A model generated the notes under the pieces. The model made no database searches, was not told the origin of the DNA, and saw only the letters and a program-made list of their open reading frames with translations. Shown piece by piece: positions 8,186-16,014 of a DNA stretch of 22,452 nt (positions are counted from its first letter, which is position 1; each line of letters opens with the position of its first letter). The stretch is taken from positions 1-22,452 of IMG/VR virus record IMGVR_UViG_3300018041_000077, one strand, 5' to 3'. This DNA comes from a virus. The position numbers and the translations under genes are program-made.

Positions 8186-8680
8186 TCAGAGGGATTGAGA
8201 AGTGTACCACTTGATAAAATCAATAGCTTCATCCAAATTACAAAGGCCATGACCATTCCATGAAGAATATTCCTTTAGTTTATCAAACATTTGGTTTGAA
8301 AACATCTTTTTTTCCTCTGCATCAGGATCTCCTTTGTACCAGACTTGATTTCCATGATATTCATTTATAGAATCTCCTTTAGTGAATTCTCCTTTAAAAG
8401 GATTAAATGATTTAGCAATTGGAAATAAACTCCTAAAAGTATTCGAAAATTGCCACATTTCATCAGTAGCATTGTATAAAACTGTCATAGCAATACTTTT
8501 ATCTTTATTAAAGATATAAGGTTGAATAGTTTTTGCTTCAGGATGTTCTTTAAAAACATTTTTGAAGTATGTACTTCTTTCAAAACTTTCAATTTTGACT
8601 TCTTGTTCTTTACAAAGTGAAAGGAGGTCATTGTTCATTTGATCTTCAATCAGATGCTTTTGGTAATTACTATAAGACAT
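8186..8680 (-). CDS. Uncharacterised protein in a promoter-gene-terminator cassette
   Basis: The 164-residue product is not recognised. It is soluble, mixed charge, without signal peptide or membrane segment, and contains aromatic-rich motifs such as YNATDEMWQFSNTFRSLFP and SSWNGHGLCNLDEAIDFIKWY. It splits the otherwise conserved protease-scaffold-capsid order. It has its own candidate host-type promoter at 8721-8752 and its own terminator at 8139-8163, and it is bounded by near-identical terminator repeats. This is the organisation of a moron, a separately transcribed accessory gene. A role in host takeover, defence or superinfection exclusion is possible, but nothing in the sequence proves it. 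Confidence 0.75.
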   Translation of the reverse strand: MSYSNYQKHLIEDQMNNDLLSLCKEQEVKIESFERSTYFKNVFKEHPEAKTIQPYIFNKDKSIAMTVLYNATDEMWQFSNTFRSLFPIAKSFNPFKGEFTKGDSINEYHGNQVWYKGDPDAEEKKMFSNQMFDKLKEYSSWNGHGLCNLDEAIDFIKWYTSQSL

Positions 8681-8720
8681 GAAAAAAGGGGTTTTTGGGG
8701 GTTTTTGTAACTTTACTCCG

Positions 8721-8752
8721 TAAATATACGAAGAATTTTTTGTGATCCCAAA
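8721..8752 (-). promoter_or_regulatory. Candidate Bacteroidota-type promoter for the 8186-8680 gene
   Basis: On the minus strand, TTTG (8752-8749) and TATATTTA (8728-8721) are separated by 20 bases. This resembles the TTTG / TAnnTTTG consensus known for Bacteroidota. It lies 40 bases upstream of the start codon. The block TTGG..TCACA..TCGTATATTTA is shared with the site upstream of the FAD dehydrogenase gene at 18218-18249. Confidence 0.55.
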
Positions 8753-8778
8753 ATTTAAGATGACGTCAATATGACGAA

Positions 8779-8804
8779 AAAAGGTGCGATTTCTCGCACC
8801 TTTT
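8779..8804 (-). terminator. Rho-independent terminator after the prohead protease (copy B)
   Basis: The same GGTGCGA stem and TTTC loop as copy A, here with up to 11 bp including A-T pairs and a T-rich end on the minus strand. It lies 20 bases past the protease stop. The stretch 8780-8810 repeats 8139-8169 exactly, in direct orientation. Confidence 0.85.
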
Positions 8805-8823
8805 CCTTTTAAACCTTTTTAAT

Positions 8824-9435
8824 TTATATGATAGGACACTGTCCGTTGTTGCATAAAATTTCGGTTATAATTTCATTAACTCTTATATATTTACCAAGCT
8901 TAGGTGAAAATTCTAACCCTTCATTTACAGGTGATACATATGCTCCTGGGGTGGAAGGGGTCGATACAAAATCCCAGCATAGGAGTTCAAAATCATCTTG
9001 TACTTCTTGGGTTTCACCTAATTGTTTTAAACTACCCATACCACGGGAGGAAACACCTACAGTAATACCGTTTTTAAATAGCTGGGTTAAGATGTTACCT
9101 GATGGGGTTGGTAATATTTCAATTTTACCTATTACATCATCCCCATCCCACCAAATGTCTTTAATATTATGTGAGACATTTTTTAAATTTATAACTTGAG
9201 AGTCAGGATGGTCAAGTTCACCTAATGCTCTACTTTCTGCTATAGGGCCCTCTTTATACTTTTCAACTTCCCTTTCTAATACCTCTTTAGGATAATATCT
9301 CCCATTTCCGTTCTTTTTCTCAGCGGATTGAAGTCTTCCTTCTACAAGCAAATTACCTTCGTTGGTTTTAACAGCTTCGGTAATTGCTTGAGGAGAAAGT
9401 GTAAAAAGTTGTGTATCTATGAGAGTTTGTCTCAT
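8824..9435 (-). CDS. gp21: Prohead core protease (T4 gp21-like)
   Basis: The 203-residue protein matches the T4 prohead protease family. LLVEGRLQSAEKKNGNGRYY opens the domain, GELDHP places the catalytic-type His at residue 76, and GITVGVSSRGMGSL holds the nucleophile Ser (129/130), followed by DFELLCWDFVSTPSTPGAYV. This serine protease cleaves scaffold and capsid precursors during head maturation; its usual cut is after (L/I)-x-E. Length is close to T4 gp21. Its ATG overlaps the stop of the upstream gene by four bases (ATGA), and a terminator follows it. The C-terminal tail, ending CNNGQCPII, is not part of the catalytic domain and may be removed. Confidence 0.92.
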   Translation of the reverse strand: MRQTLIDTQLFTLSPQAITEAVKTNEGNLLVEGRLQSAEKKNGNGRYYPKEVLEREVEKYKEGPIAESRALGELDHPDSQVINLKNVSHNIKDIWWDGDDVIGKIEILPTPSGNILTQLFKNGITVGVSSRGMGSLKQLGETQEVQDDFELLCWDFVSTPSTPGAYVSPVNEGLEFSPKLGKYIRVNEIITEILCNNGQCPII

Positions 9436-10373
9436 TGCATATTGTTGTAGTTAGCTTCAGCGTTCATAAAGTACTTTTCGTACAAAGCAATTTCTTTTTG
9501 AACAGCTGCTATCTTACCTTCATCAATAAACTCAGTTAGATTTGTATCTTCATTTATAGTATTAAGGGTTTCTTCTAACTCTTTTTTCTTGCTACCATAA
9601 ATTTCCATCATAACTTTATTTTTAGCCATTTCACCTAATTTTTCGGCTTTTTTGACTACCTCCTCAAACTTCATTTTACCCTCTTTTTTAGGTTTTTTTC
9701 CTTCTTTAGCAGGATCTTTTTCATTAATAGCAAACCCACCAGGACCTCCGGCTTCTGGGGGAGGGGGAGGGAGATCATCATCTTTTTTAGTTTTTTTGGC
9801 TTTTGCAGTATTTTTTTTCTTTTCTTCAGCTAAATAAGCAGCAAATTTTTCCTCAAAATTAGCTTTTTTACGGTCTGCAAAAGGATTAGCAATGGATGGG
9901 ATTCCAGCTACGGCCTCTTCTAATAATTCTTTAAGTTGTGTTGATTTATTCATTTTGTTTTCTTTTAGATCTCCGTAGCCGGAGGATTTATATTTTCCAG
10001 TTGATTCTTTTCCGTTTTCTAGTTCTGTGTAACCTAGATCCTTAACACCAAATGCAGCATTTTTCATATAGTATAAAGGATCTTTTTCTAAATTTTTAGT
10101 TACGATATCTTTAGCTTTTAATAAAGCTTCTTTAGGCTCGTCAGCTAATAATTCAGGATTCTGTTCCATTTCAAATCTTAAACCTTTAATATATTGATCA
10201 AAAATTTGATTGTTTAAATTCTTTTTATCTTTATAATCGTATCCTGCTGTTTCTTTCTCACTTACTTCTTTAGTAGTTTTAGATTCAGTAGCTTTAGCTT
10301 CAAGGATTGTAAAAGGATTATCATGTTTTATTTCTAAATGATCCCTAAATTTGTATATCATATTATTTGCCAT
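9432..10373 (-). CDS. Uncharacterised head-module protein, Lys/Glu-rich with polyproline linker
   Basis: The 313-residue protein sits between two unrecognised genes and the protease, in the region where T4 carries small prohead core genes. It is highly charged and probably largely helical. A linker at about residues 190-215 has KKNTAKAKKTKKDDD followed by LPPPPPEAGGPGG, then a helical C-terminal part (residues 225-313) with VVKKAEKLGEMAKNKVMMEI and EKYFMNAEANYNNMQ. The composition would suit a scaffold/core or head-assembly protein, but there is no diagnostic motif. An internal ATG at 10361 is an alternative start. It overlaps the protease gene by four bases, so the two are probably translated together. 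Confidence 0.7.
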   Translation of the reverse strand: MANNMIYKFRDHLEIKHDNPFTILEAKATESKTTKEVSEKETAGYDYKDKKNLNNQIFDQYIKGLRFEMEQNPELLADEPKEALLKAKDIVTKNLEKDPLYYMKNAAFGVKDLGYTELENGKESTGKYKSSGYGDLKENKMNKSTQLKELLEEAVAGIPSIANPFADRKKANFEEKFAAYLAEEKKKNTAKAKKTKKDDDLPPPPPEAGGPGGFAINEKDPAKEGKKPKKEGKMKFEEVVKKAEKLGEMAKNKVMMEIYGSKKKELEETLNTINEDTNLTEFIDEGKIAAVQKEIALYEKYFMNAEANYNNMQ

Positions 10374-10384
10374 GGTAATACATA

Positions 10385-10918
10385 TTAATGTTTGTGTAAA
10401 TCCACATAATCCATTCCCTTAGATTTTTTTCTAAGGGCTTTTTGATTAACAGGTTTATATCCTAATTTTTTAGTATAATAATTAGATGCTTTACCAAAAG
10501 CATATTTAGTAAGATAATTTCCTCCTGCAGCTGTAGTAGTAATTTCTTTAATTTGTGATTTTACTATGCTATATTGGTTAGGGTAATTTTTCCTAAAATA
10601 CGTTCTAAAAGTGTTAAATGTTTTAGAAATATTATCTACTTGAGATTGGAATTTTTCGTCTCCTCTTAAAGTATCATCAGTAGACAATTCTTCAGCATCA
10701 TTTCGAGCTTGTCCTAAACTTGTAAATAATTTACCAAAACTGGGGAGGCGGATTATTTTGTGAGTAACATCCCCCTCAGTATCTATATCAGTAGTTTTAT
10801 AATAAGTAGTTAAATCAGGTTTAAAAAAATCATTAGTCATATCGATTTTTCCATACTTGTCCTCAATGCTTTTAAGAAAACCAGGGTTTAAATCTCGAGG
10901 TTTGACTATTTCAGCCAT
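10385..10918 (-). CDS. Uncharacterised head-module protein
   Basis: The 177-residue product is not recognised. It begins MAEIVKPRDLNPGFLKSIED, is soluble and mixed helical, and ends in a basic segment (KALRKKSKGMDYVDLHKH). The start codon lies inside the end of the preceding gene (eight-base overlap, AATGGCTGA), evidence of coupled expression with it. Its constant company is portal, protease and capsid, which suggests a structural or assembly function. No catalytic motif or membrane segment is visible. Confidence 0.7.
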   Translation of the reverse strand: MAEIVKPRDLNPGFLKSIEDKYGKIDMTNDFFKPDLTTYYKTTDIDTEGDVTHKIIRLPSFGKLFTSLGQARNDAEELSTDDTLRGDEKFQSQVDNISKTFNTFRTYFRKNYPNQYSIVKSQIKEITTTAAGGNYLTKYAFGKASNYYTKKLGYKPVNQKALRKKSKGMDYVDLHKH

Positions 10919-11771
10919 TACTTACTTTAGAAAGTTCTTCAGTTAATTCATAGTACTGAAGAAGGTTAACTAAATCGTCATTGTTTATTTTAGAACCTTT
11001 ATCTATTTCTTGTAGCAATTTAACTACTTCAATTAGTTTAATCTTAGTAGCTCCATCCTTTATTGTTCTGGTGTGAAGTTTAAGGGATTTTTTTAATTCG
11101 TTTACTTGAGTATTATAAATTTCTTTTAAACGAGGAGTATTATCAATTGAATTAATAAATTCTTTAAGTATTTCTTTTTGCCCTTTATTTAAATTAGCAT
11201 ATTTGCCATTAAATCTTTCAAGCATTACTTTATAAGTAAGTACCCTTAAATCTTTATCATACTTAGAAAATTCTTCAATTAAATCCTGTTTAACTTTCTT
11301 TTCACTAATAGCATTTTCAGTTAAACCTTCTAATATAGTAATTTTATTATTGATAATCTCATTAGTTTCAGATAGTTTATCTGAGTTGTATATTTCTATT
11401 AGTTTATAAAAAGCCGCATACCCCTTATAATTAGGGACTTGGTGTCTAAAGAATTCATTAACATTATAATGTTGTTGGATTTCCTTAATAAGATTATATT
11501 TTTCTCTTCTTAAAGCACTTCTATTTAATTTACGTGTAGCTTCTAAAACGGTGTTTAGGGTAACTTCAGCTTTACCTTCAGTTATATTTTTATTTTTAAA
11601 TAAAGTTTCATATAATTTATATTCTTTTCCTAATTCAGTTTTAGCAAAAGATTTTTTTAAAATACTTAATGAGGGAGATTCTCCTCCATTAAGAGTATCA
11701 GCAGTAATCTGCCTTACTAATAATTCAAATAAAAGGCCTGTATTTTTATATTTAGAATGTTTAATTTTCAT
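10911..11771 (-). CDS. Uncharacterised helical head-module protein
   Basis: The 286-residue protein begins MKIKHSKYKNTGLLFELLVR, then runs through Lys/Glu/Leu-rich helices to its C-terminus, with little aromatic content and no membrane segment. The opening pattern (KHSKYKNTGLLFELLVRQIT) looks like that of hypothetical proteins placed after the portal gene in marine T4-like phages; this is recollection rather than a search result. A TTG three bases earlier extends the frame by one codon, but the ATG at 11771 is the better start. It follows the portal gene by 31 bases and overlaps the next gene by eight. The function is unknown; assembly or packaging support is possible. Confidence 0.7.
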   Translation of the reverse strand: MKIKHSKYKNTGLLFELLVRQITADTLNGGESPSLSILKKSFAKTELGKEYKLYETLFKNKNITEGKAEVTLNTVLEATRKLNRSALRREKYNLIKEIQQHYNVNEFFRHQVPNYKGYAAFYKLIEIYNSDKLSETNEIINNKITILEGLTENAISEKKVKQDLIEEFSKYDKDLRVLTYKVMLERFNGKYANLNKGQKEILKEFINSIDNTPRLKEIYNTQVNELKKSLKLHTRTIKDGATKIKLIEVVKLLQEIDKGSKINNDDLVNLLQYYELTEELSKVSNG

Positions 11772-11802
11772 CAATAGGCTTTTTTATAAATATATAAAGA
11801 TT

Positions 11803-13716
11803 TTACCTTTTTAATTGCTTTTCATCAAGCAGTGACTCGTCTTGTTCATACACTAACTGCTTACGGTCAATTGGAATCTTTTTAAGCATATCTTTATTTT
11901 GTAAATAAGCCGTTTTAGCTTCTAAAGCTAATGGGGAACCTCCTTTAGATGTGGGGTTTATCGAATTGGAATCATTTTTATCGGTATCCTTCATTCTCTT
12001 AACACCTAATCTATCTTTACCAAAATTACCATCTTGAGTATTAATATCAGAAACTTTTTCTTCAGGCCTACCCAATTCTTTTTCGTTATACCCAGCAGGA
12101 ACATTATCGGGCTCATCATAATATCTGCCTTTACCATATAATGAGGCTAAATCATGTGGGGTACCATATGAAGTACCAGTTTCTACTGGGTCGTTTCCTT
12201 CTGCCTCTATTTGGCTTAATCTAAAGGCTCGTTTAGCATCTTCCCTAGACAAATCTCTAAATTCATTATATTCATCTTCACTCATATGGAATAAATGATC
12301 ATATATAAAGTCTGAAGGGAATAATTTGGTTTCCATCATTTGGGCGGCTAAATCCATTTTTTCTTTCATCAATGCTACCCTTTCCTGGTCGTATATAATT
12401 GATGGGGTTGTTAAGTTAAGTTCAAAATTAACTAAATCATCGCCTTCATAACCTTTAGTATAAAGATGGACAACTGCAATTTTGTATAATTCAGAGAGTA
12501 TAATTCTTTGAATACGTTCTATAGTACGAGCAAATCTAATATCTTCAGCTGCTAATGTAGCTTTACCCTCTGTGTTTTCATCATATCCAAGAAAAGCTTT
12601 TGGAATTTTTAACGCGGCAAATAACTTATTTCTTAAATATTCAACATCTGTTATTCCATCATATTGTAGGCCAGGAAGAGTGTCGATTTTAGTAGTATCT
12701 CCAGATGCTCCTCTTACAGGAATATAAACATCTTCTAACATGTTTTGCATGTTAAATTTTAGATTATAATCTCCAGTTTGTTGGTCAATATAAGGAGTAC
12801 GTTTTAATGAAGATATAGATTTTTGCATAAAGTTTTCAACTTCAGCAGGGGGAATATTTCCTATATCTAAATAAAATATTCTTTTTTCAGGGGCACGGAC
12901 AATTCTATGTACTAACATAGCATCTTCCATTAATGTATATTGTTTAAACAACTTACGAGCTGGCTCTATATAACTTCTGCCGTAAGGAAGGTAATTTACA
13001 TCTGAGAGAAGTCTGAAGTGGGCTATTTCATAATTATCAAAATAAATAGCTCTTCCTCCTCTGCTTGGAGAAGAAGTAGATTGTAGTCCTCCAAAATAAC
13101 CTCCATACTCCCCTCCTCCACTTAATCCATCAGGGTCAAATTTAAATTTAACTTCTACTTGGTGATTATTAGTTTCACTAATTTTTTCTTCTCTAATAAT
13201 ATTATAAGCCGTGTAAGGAATAACATTATAAACACCAAATTTTTCAGCAATCTCTAATTTTAAGAAGAAATCACCATATTTACACATTTGGCGAATCCAC
13301 ATCCATAGATTAAATTCTATATTTAATACATCATAAAATAAATTATATAGAATCTTTTGTAAGTGTTCGTCAGAAGATTTAATTTGAATAACCTCACCCA
13401 TAGTACTTTTAAGGGTAGATTCATCGGCTAATATATCAAGGGCAGATGCAATAATAGCATCCGTATCCATTGCTTCATAATCAGAATATAATTGGGTTCT
13501 TAAGGTTTGATAATTTAATGCCGGATTGTATACAGGCATTTGGTTTGTAGTGTATAGGCGATTAAACCTATCTATCATAGAATTGGTTTCAATTTGACCT
13601 GTTACCTGGTATTGGTTAAAGTCTAAAACGTTTAGTTGGCTTCCTCCTACATTACGGACAATTACATCTGTAGAAAATAATCTTTTTAATCTTGTAAATA
13701 CGCTTGTATCAGCCAT
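11803..13716 (-). CDS. gp20: Portal vertex protein (T4 gp20-like)
   Basis: The 637-residue protein matches the T4 gp20 portal family. The N-terminal half holds YSDYEAMDTDAIIASALDILADES and FNLWMWIRQMCKYGDFFLKL, the characteristic wing region. The middle has YDNYEIAHFRLLSDVNYLPYGRSYIEPARK, followed by LMEDAMLVHRIVRAPEKRIFYLDIGNIPP. The segment IPKAFLGYDENTEGKATLAAEDIRFARTIERIQR is the stem/crown signature. Portals form a 12-subunit ring at one capsid vertex, through which DNA is pumped by the terminase and to which the neck attaches. The length exceeds T4 gp20 (about 520 residues), mainly through a polar C-terminal extension after about residue 510. It follows the terminase gene by 24 bases. 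Confidence 0.95.
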   Translation of the reverse strand: MADTSVFTRLKRLFSTDVIVRNVGGSQLNVLDFNQYQVTGQIETNSMIDRFNRLYTTNQMPVYNPALNYQTLRTQLYSDYEAMDTDAIIASALDILADESTLKSTMGEVIQIKSSDEHLQKILYNLFYDVLNIEFNLWMWIRQMCKYGDFFLKLEIAEKFGVYNVIPYTAYNIIREEKISETNNHQVEVKFKFDPDGLSGGGEYGGYFGGLQSTSSPSRGGRAIYFDNYEIAHFRLLSDVNYLPYGRSYIEPARKLFKQYTLMEDAMLVHRIVRAPEKRIFYLDIGNIPPAEVENFMQKSISSLKRTPYIDQQTGDYNLKFNMQNMLEDVYIPVRGASGDTTKIDTLPGLQYDGITDVEYLRNKLFAALKIPKAFLGYDENTEGKATLAAEDIRFARTIERIQRIILSELYKIAVVHLYTKGYEGDDLVNFELNLTTPSIIYDQERVALMKEKMDLAAQMMETKLFPSDFIYDHLFHMSEDEYNEFRDLSREDAKRAFRLSQIEAEGNDPVETGTSYGTPHDLASLYGKGRYYDEPDNVPAGYNEKELGRPEEKVSDINTQDGNFGKDRLGVKRMKDTDKNDSNSINPTSKGGSPLALEAKTAYLQNKDMLKKIPIDRKQLVYEQDESLLDEKQLKR

Positions 13717-13733
13717 AGTATATTAATGTGTAA

Positions 13734-13744
13734 ATAAATATTAT
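13734..13744. repeat. Junction motif ATAAATATTAT (terminase/portal)
   Basis: An exact copy of the 11-mer found at 2616-2626 and 19971-19981. It overlaps the terminase stop codon and lies 18 bases upstream of the portal start. Confidence 0.3.
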
Positions 13745-15312
13745 AAAATCCAACTAAAATCTTCTTTTCCCCCTTTCCCATTATCCATGTGATAGGGGTT
13801 ATCAGCTCCTTTAGCAAAATATGCTGCTTTATAAGGGGTGGATCCTTGTGACATAGAGCCTAAAGCAGCTTTTGCAATATCTACTCCATGTTGTTTATAT
13901 TTTAATGCGGTATCTCGTACATATAAGCCAATACCAAAGCTCATTACTAAATCATCGTTATAACCCTGTTGAGCTTCTGCTCTACCATATTTCCATATAA
14001 ACGTTTTCATTTCTTCTAATAAACGTTTAGATTGGATTGTAACCCCTCTATCTGCAACATATTCTTGAAATTTGCCAATAACCATAGGACGAGTTCTTGA
14101 TGACATGGTAAACCCTGCTGTCATGTTAGATAATCGACCTGAGGCTCTTAAGTATGAATCTACGTCTACTGTTTCAGATTTTGGGGAATAATATAAATTG
14201 GGGTAATTTTTTTCAATTATGGTTTGAATTGTACTCCATCCTATATTAGCATTTTCTACTACTAACAAAGCATTATTATATTCAGTAGCAATTGCTACTA
14301 GTATATTACCAAAATCTTTAGTACCTACTTGCCCCTTATATTCACCTACTTGGGTAGCACTTTCAACATCAAAAATATGGAATGCAGAGTAGTCTTTACC
14401 ATCACCTCTAGCTACGTCAGCAGATATCATGTAGGATCTACTATAATCTGCGGGTTGCCATATCCATAAATTTTGGTCTACTCCACGTCTTTCAAGTGGT
14501 TCTTTAATTGTAGTTTTTCCTATAAATTCTAAATACTCGGGGTAAAATACTATGTCACCAGAAGTACTAAAGTCACAATCACATTCTTGTGCTGCCATTC
14601 TAGGATCTCCTAGTAATTCGTCTTGCCTATCTCTCCATTCTTGATTTCGTTCAGGGTGAACATACCAAGGTAATTTAATAGGTAAAAACTCATTTTCATT
14701 AGCCTCAGCTCGAGTCCAAGTTTGGTGAAACCAATTACCTGTACCATAGGGAGTAGACAATGCTATACATCCACCACCAGTAGCAAGGGTTTGTTGGGCT
14801 GAAGCCCATATTTCACCAATATTTTCAATAAATGCTGCCTCATCAATTAGTAGAAGAGAAACAGCTTCTGATCTACCTGCATCACTTGAAGCTGAAGTGG
14901 CTTTAATTTGGGATCCGTTTTCTAATCGAAGTGTTAATTTATTATTTTCTTCAAATTCTACTCGAAGCCACGAAGGTAAATTTTCATACATAAATTTAAC
15001 CTTTGTAACCATATTTTTAGCAGTTTCTTGTTTTGTAGCAATACAAAGAATATTTTTATCCTTTTGAAAAATCATTAACCATAAAGAATATCCTGCAGTT
15101 AGTGTAGATATACCTAACTGGCGGGATTTAAGTATGATTGAGTAAGGGTTATCTTGAAATAATTTTAAAGTTTTTTCTTGGAAAGGGTATAAATGAAAGT
15201 TAATTCTGCCCCTTTGGGGGTGTTGAATCATACAATACTTTTTCATAAAGTGTATAGGATCTTGTGCACACTTTATATACTCCTGTCTTATTATTTGCTT
15301 TAAATCACTCAA
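13741..15312 (-). CDS. terL: Terminase large subunit (T4 gp17-like)
   Basis: The 523-residue DNA-packaging motor has the adenine-binding pattern LYPFQ (41-45), a Walker A-type SRQLGIST at 63-70, Walker B LLLIDEAAF at 153-161 and coupling motif LSTPYGTG near 184-191. The RNase H-like nuclease domain shows ISADVARGDGKDYS (Asp298), LVVENANIGW (Glu352) and YNDDLVMSFG (Asp452/453). It cuts the concatemer and drives ATP-dependent packaging into the prohead at the portal. The only start upstream of ATG 15246 is a TTG at 15312, one codon after an in-frame TAA. Its four-base overlap with the previous gene, and family-like residues (EYIKCAQDPIHFMKKYC) ahead of Met23, favour the TTG start. Confidence 0.95.
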   Translation of the reverse strand: MSDLKQIIRQEYIKCAQDPIHFMKKYCMIQHPQRGRINFHLYPFQEKTLKLFQDNPYSIILKSRQLGISTLTAGYSLWLMIFQKDKNILCIATKQETAKNMVTKVKFMYENLPSWLRVEFEENNKLTLRLENGSQIKATSASSDAGRSEAVSLLLIDEAAFIENIGEIWASAQQTLATGGGCIALSTPYGTGNWFHQTWTRAEANENEFLPIKLPWYVHPERNQEWRDRQDELLGDPRMAAQECDCDFSTSGDIVFYPEYLEFIGKTTIKEPLERRGVDQNLWIWQPADYSRSYMISADVARGDGKDYSAFHIFDVESATQVGEYKGQVGTKDFGNILVAIATEYNNALLVVENANIGWSTIQTIIEKNYPNLYYSPKSETVDVDSYLRASGRLSNMTAGFTMSSRTRPMVIGKFQEYVADRGVTIQSKRLLEEMKTFIWKYGRAEAQQGYNDDLVMSFGIGLYVRDTALKYKQHGVDIAKAALGSMSQGSTPYKAAYFAKGADNPYHMDNGKGGKEDFSWIL

Positions 15313-15719
15313 TTTTTAGTTAGTAAAATAGGGGTCAATGTGCCTAGTACTGTTGTTAAAAGGGTTATAGTTCTAGTATTTCTAAGAGACTTAATTTTAC
15401 TATCTTTATCTTCTAATTCTAATTTTAGATTAACACTTTGCCAGTAACATTCCTCAGCTAATAATACTAGAGAATCAGTTGTTGTTTCATAGGTATTTAA
15501 TAAAATAGAATCTTGTTCTATAATAGAGTTTAAATCTGTAATTTCTGCTTTTAGAGAATCTCTCTCTTGCTGGCAGTAATCATAAGAAACTAGGTCTGCT
15601 GCTATTTCCCTAACTTGTTCAGTAGGGATACAAATTAGATCAGTTTCCGTATCTTTCTGTGAAAAAGTTGGTAAGCTCATTATGAGACATACCATCAATA
15701 TTAGATAATTGTTGCGCAT
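15309..15719 (-). CDS. Exported coiled-coil protein with C-terminal hydrophobic segment (spanin-like candidate)
   Basis: The 136-residue product starts with a clear signal peptide (LILMVCLIMSLPTFSQ, likely cleaved after FSQ as often in flavobacteria). It continues with a heptad-like region at about 45-115 containing several Cys residues, and ends with a hydrophobic stretch (TITLLTTVLGTLTPILL) that could span a membrane. LMVC is not a proper lipobox, so a lipoprotein is unlikely. Its first 80 bases overlap, in another reading frame, the gene of an N-terminally anchored coiled-coil protein. Overlap plus complementary topology recalls Rz/Rz1 spanin pairs, which fuse inner and outer membranes at lysis, but Rz1 would be a lipoprotein. 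The call is therefore tentative. The stop overlaps the terminase start by four bases. Confidence 0.75.
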   Translation of the reverse strand: MRNNYLILMVCLIMSLPTFSQKDTETDLICIPTEQVREIAADLVSYDYCQQERDSLKAEITDLNSIIEQDSILLNTYETTTDSLVLLAEECYWQSVNLKLELEDKDSKIKSLRNTRTITLLTTVLGTLTPILLTKN

Positions 15720-16014
15720 ATTTTCTTTTAATTCGGTTTAATTCTTTACTCCTATTGTCAATAGTAATGTTAAGACTATCTATAACCATTTCAGTAGAAG
15801 TTAAAGTATATTCTAAGTTATTTTTAGCAAAAGTTATTTTATCTAATTCACCTTGATATTTTGATTTTTCTGTTTCTAATAGTTCATTAAACTTAACTTC
15901 AGCATCAATTATTGCCTGTGTAGCTAGGTCTTTTGTCATATACCAAGTTAATCCTACTCCGGTAACTAATCCTATGACTATTCCTAATCCAATGGATATT
16001 ACATTATTTTTCAT
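15640..16014 (-). CDS. Membrane-anchored coiled-coil protein (inner-spanin-like candidate)
   Basis: The 124-residue protein has one N-terminal transmembrane segment (about residues 5-27, VISIGLGIVIGLVTGVGLTW) followed by a long hydrophilic, Lys/Glu-rich coiled coil up to residue 110. Such a topology, with a short cytoplasmic end and a long periplasmic helix, is that of inner-membrane spanins (Rz), though many phage accessory membrane proteins share it. The gene starts in a four-base overlap with the upstream kinase gene (ATGA) and its last 80 bases overlap the start of an exported protein in a different frame. No endolysin or holin gene is visible nearby, which weakens the lysis interpretation. 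Confidence 0.75.
   Translation of the reverse strand: MKNNVISIGLGIVIGLVTGVGLTWYMTKDLATQAIIDAEVKFNELLETEKSKYQGELDKITFAKNNLEYTLTSTEMVIDSLNITIDNRSKELNRIKRKYAQQLSNIDGMSHNELTNFFTERYGN

Noticed and set aside
8827-9199. Plus-strand frame of 123 residues opposite the protease gene
   Set aside because: No recognisable motif; the minus-strand protease is clearly coding.
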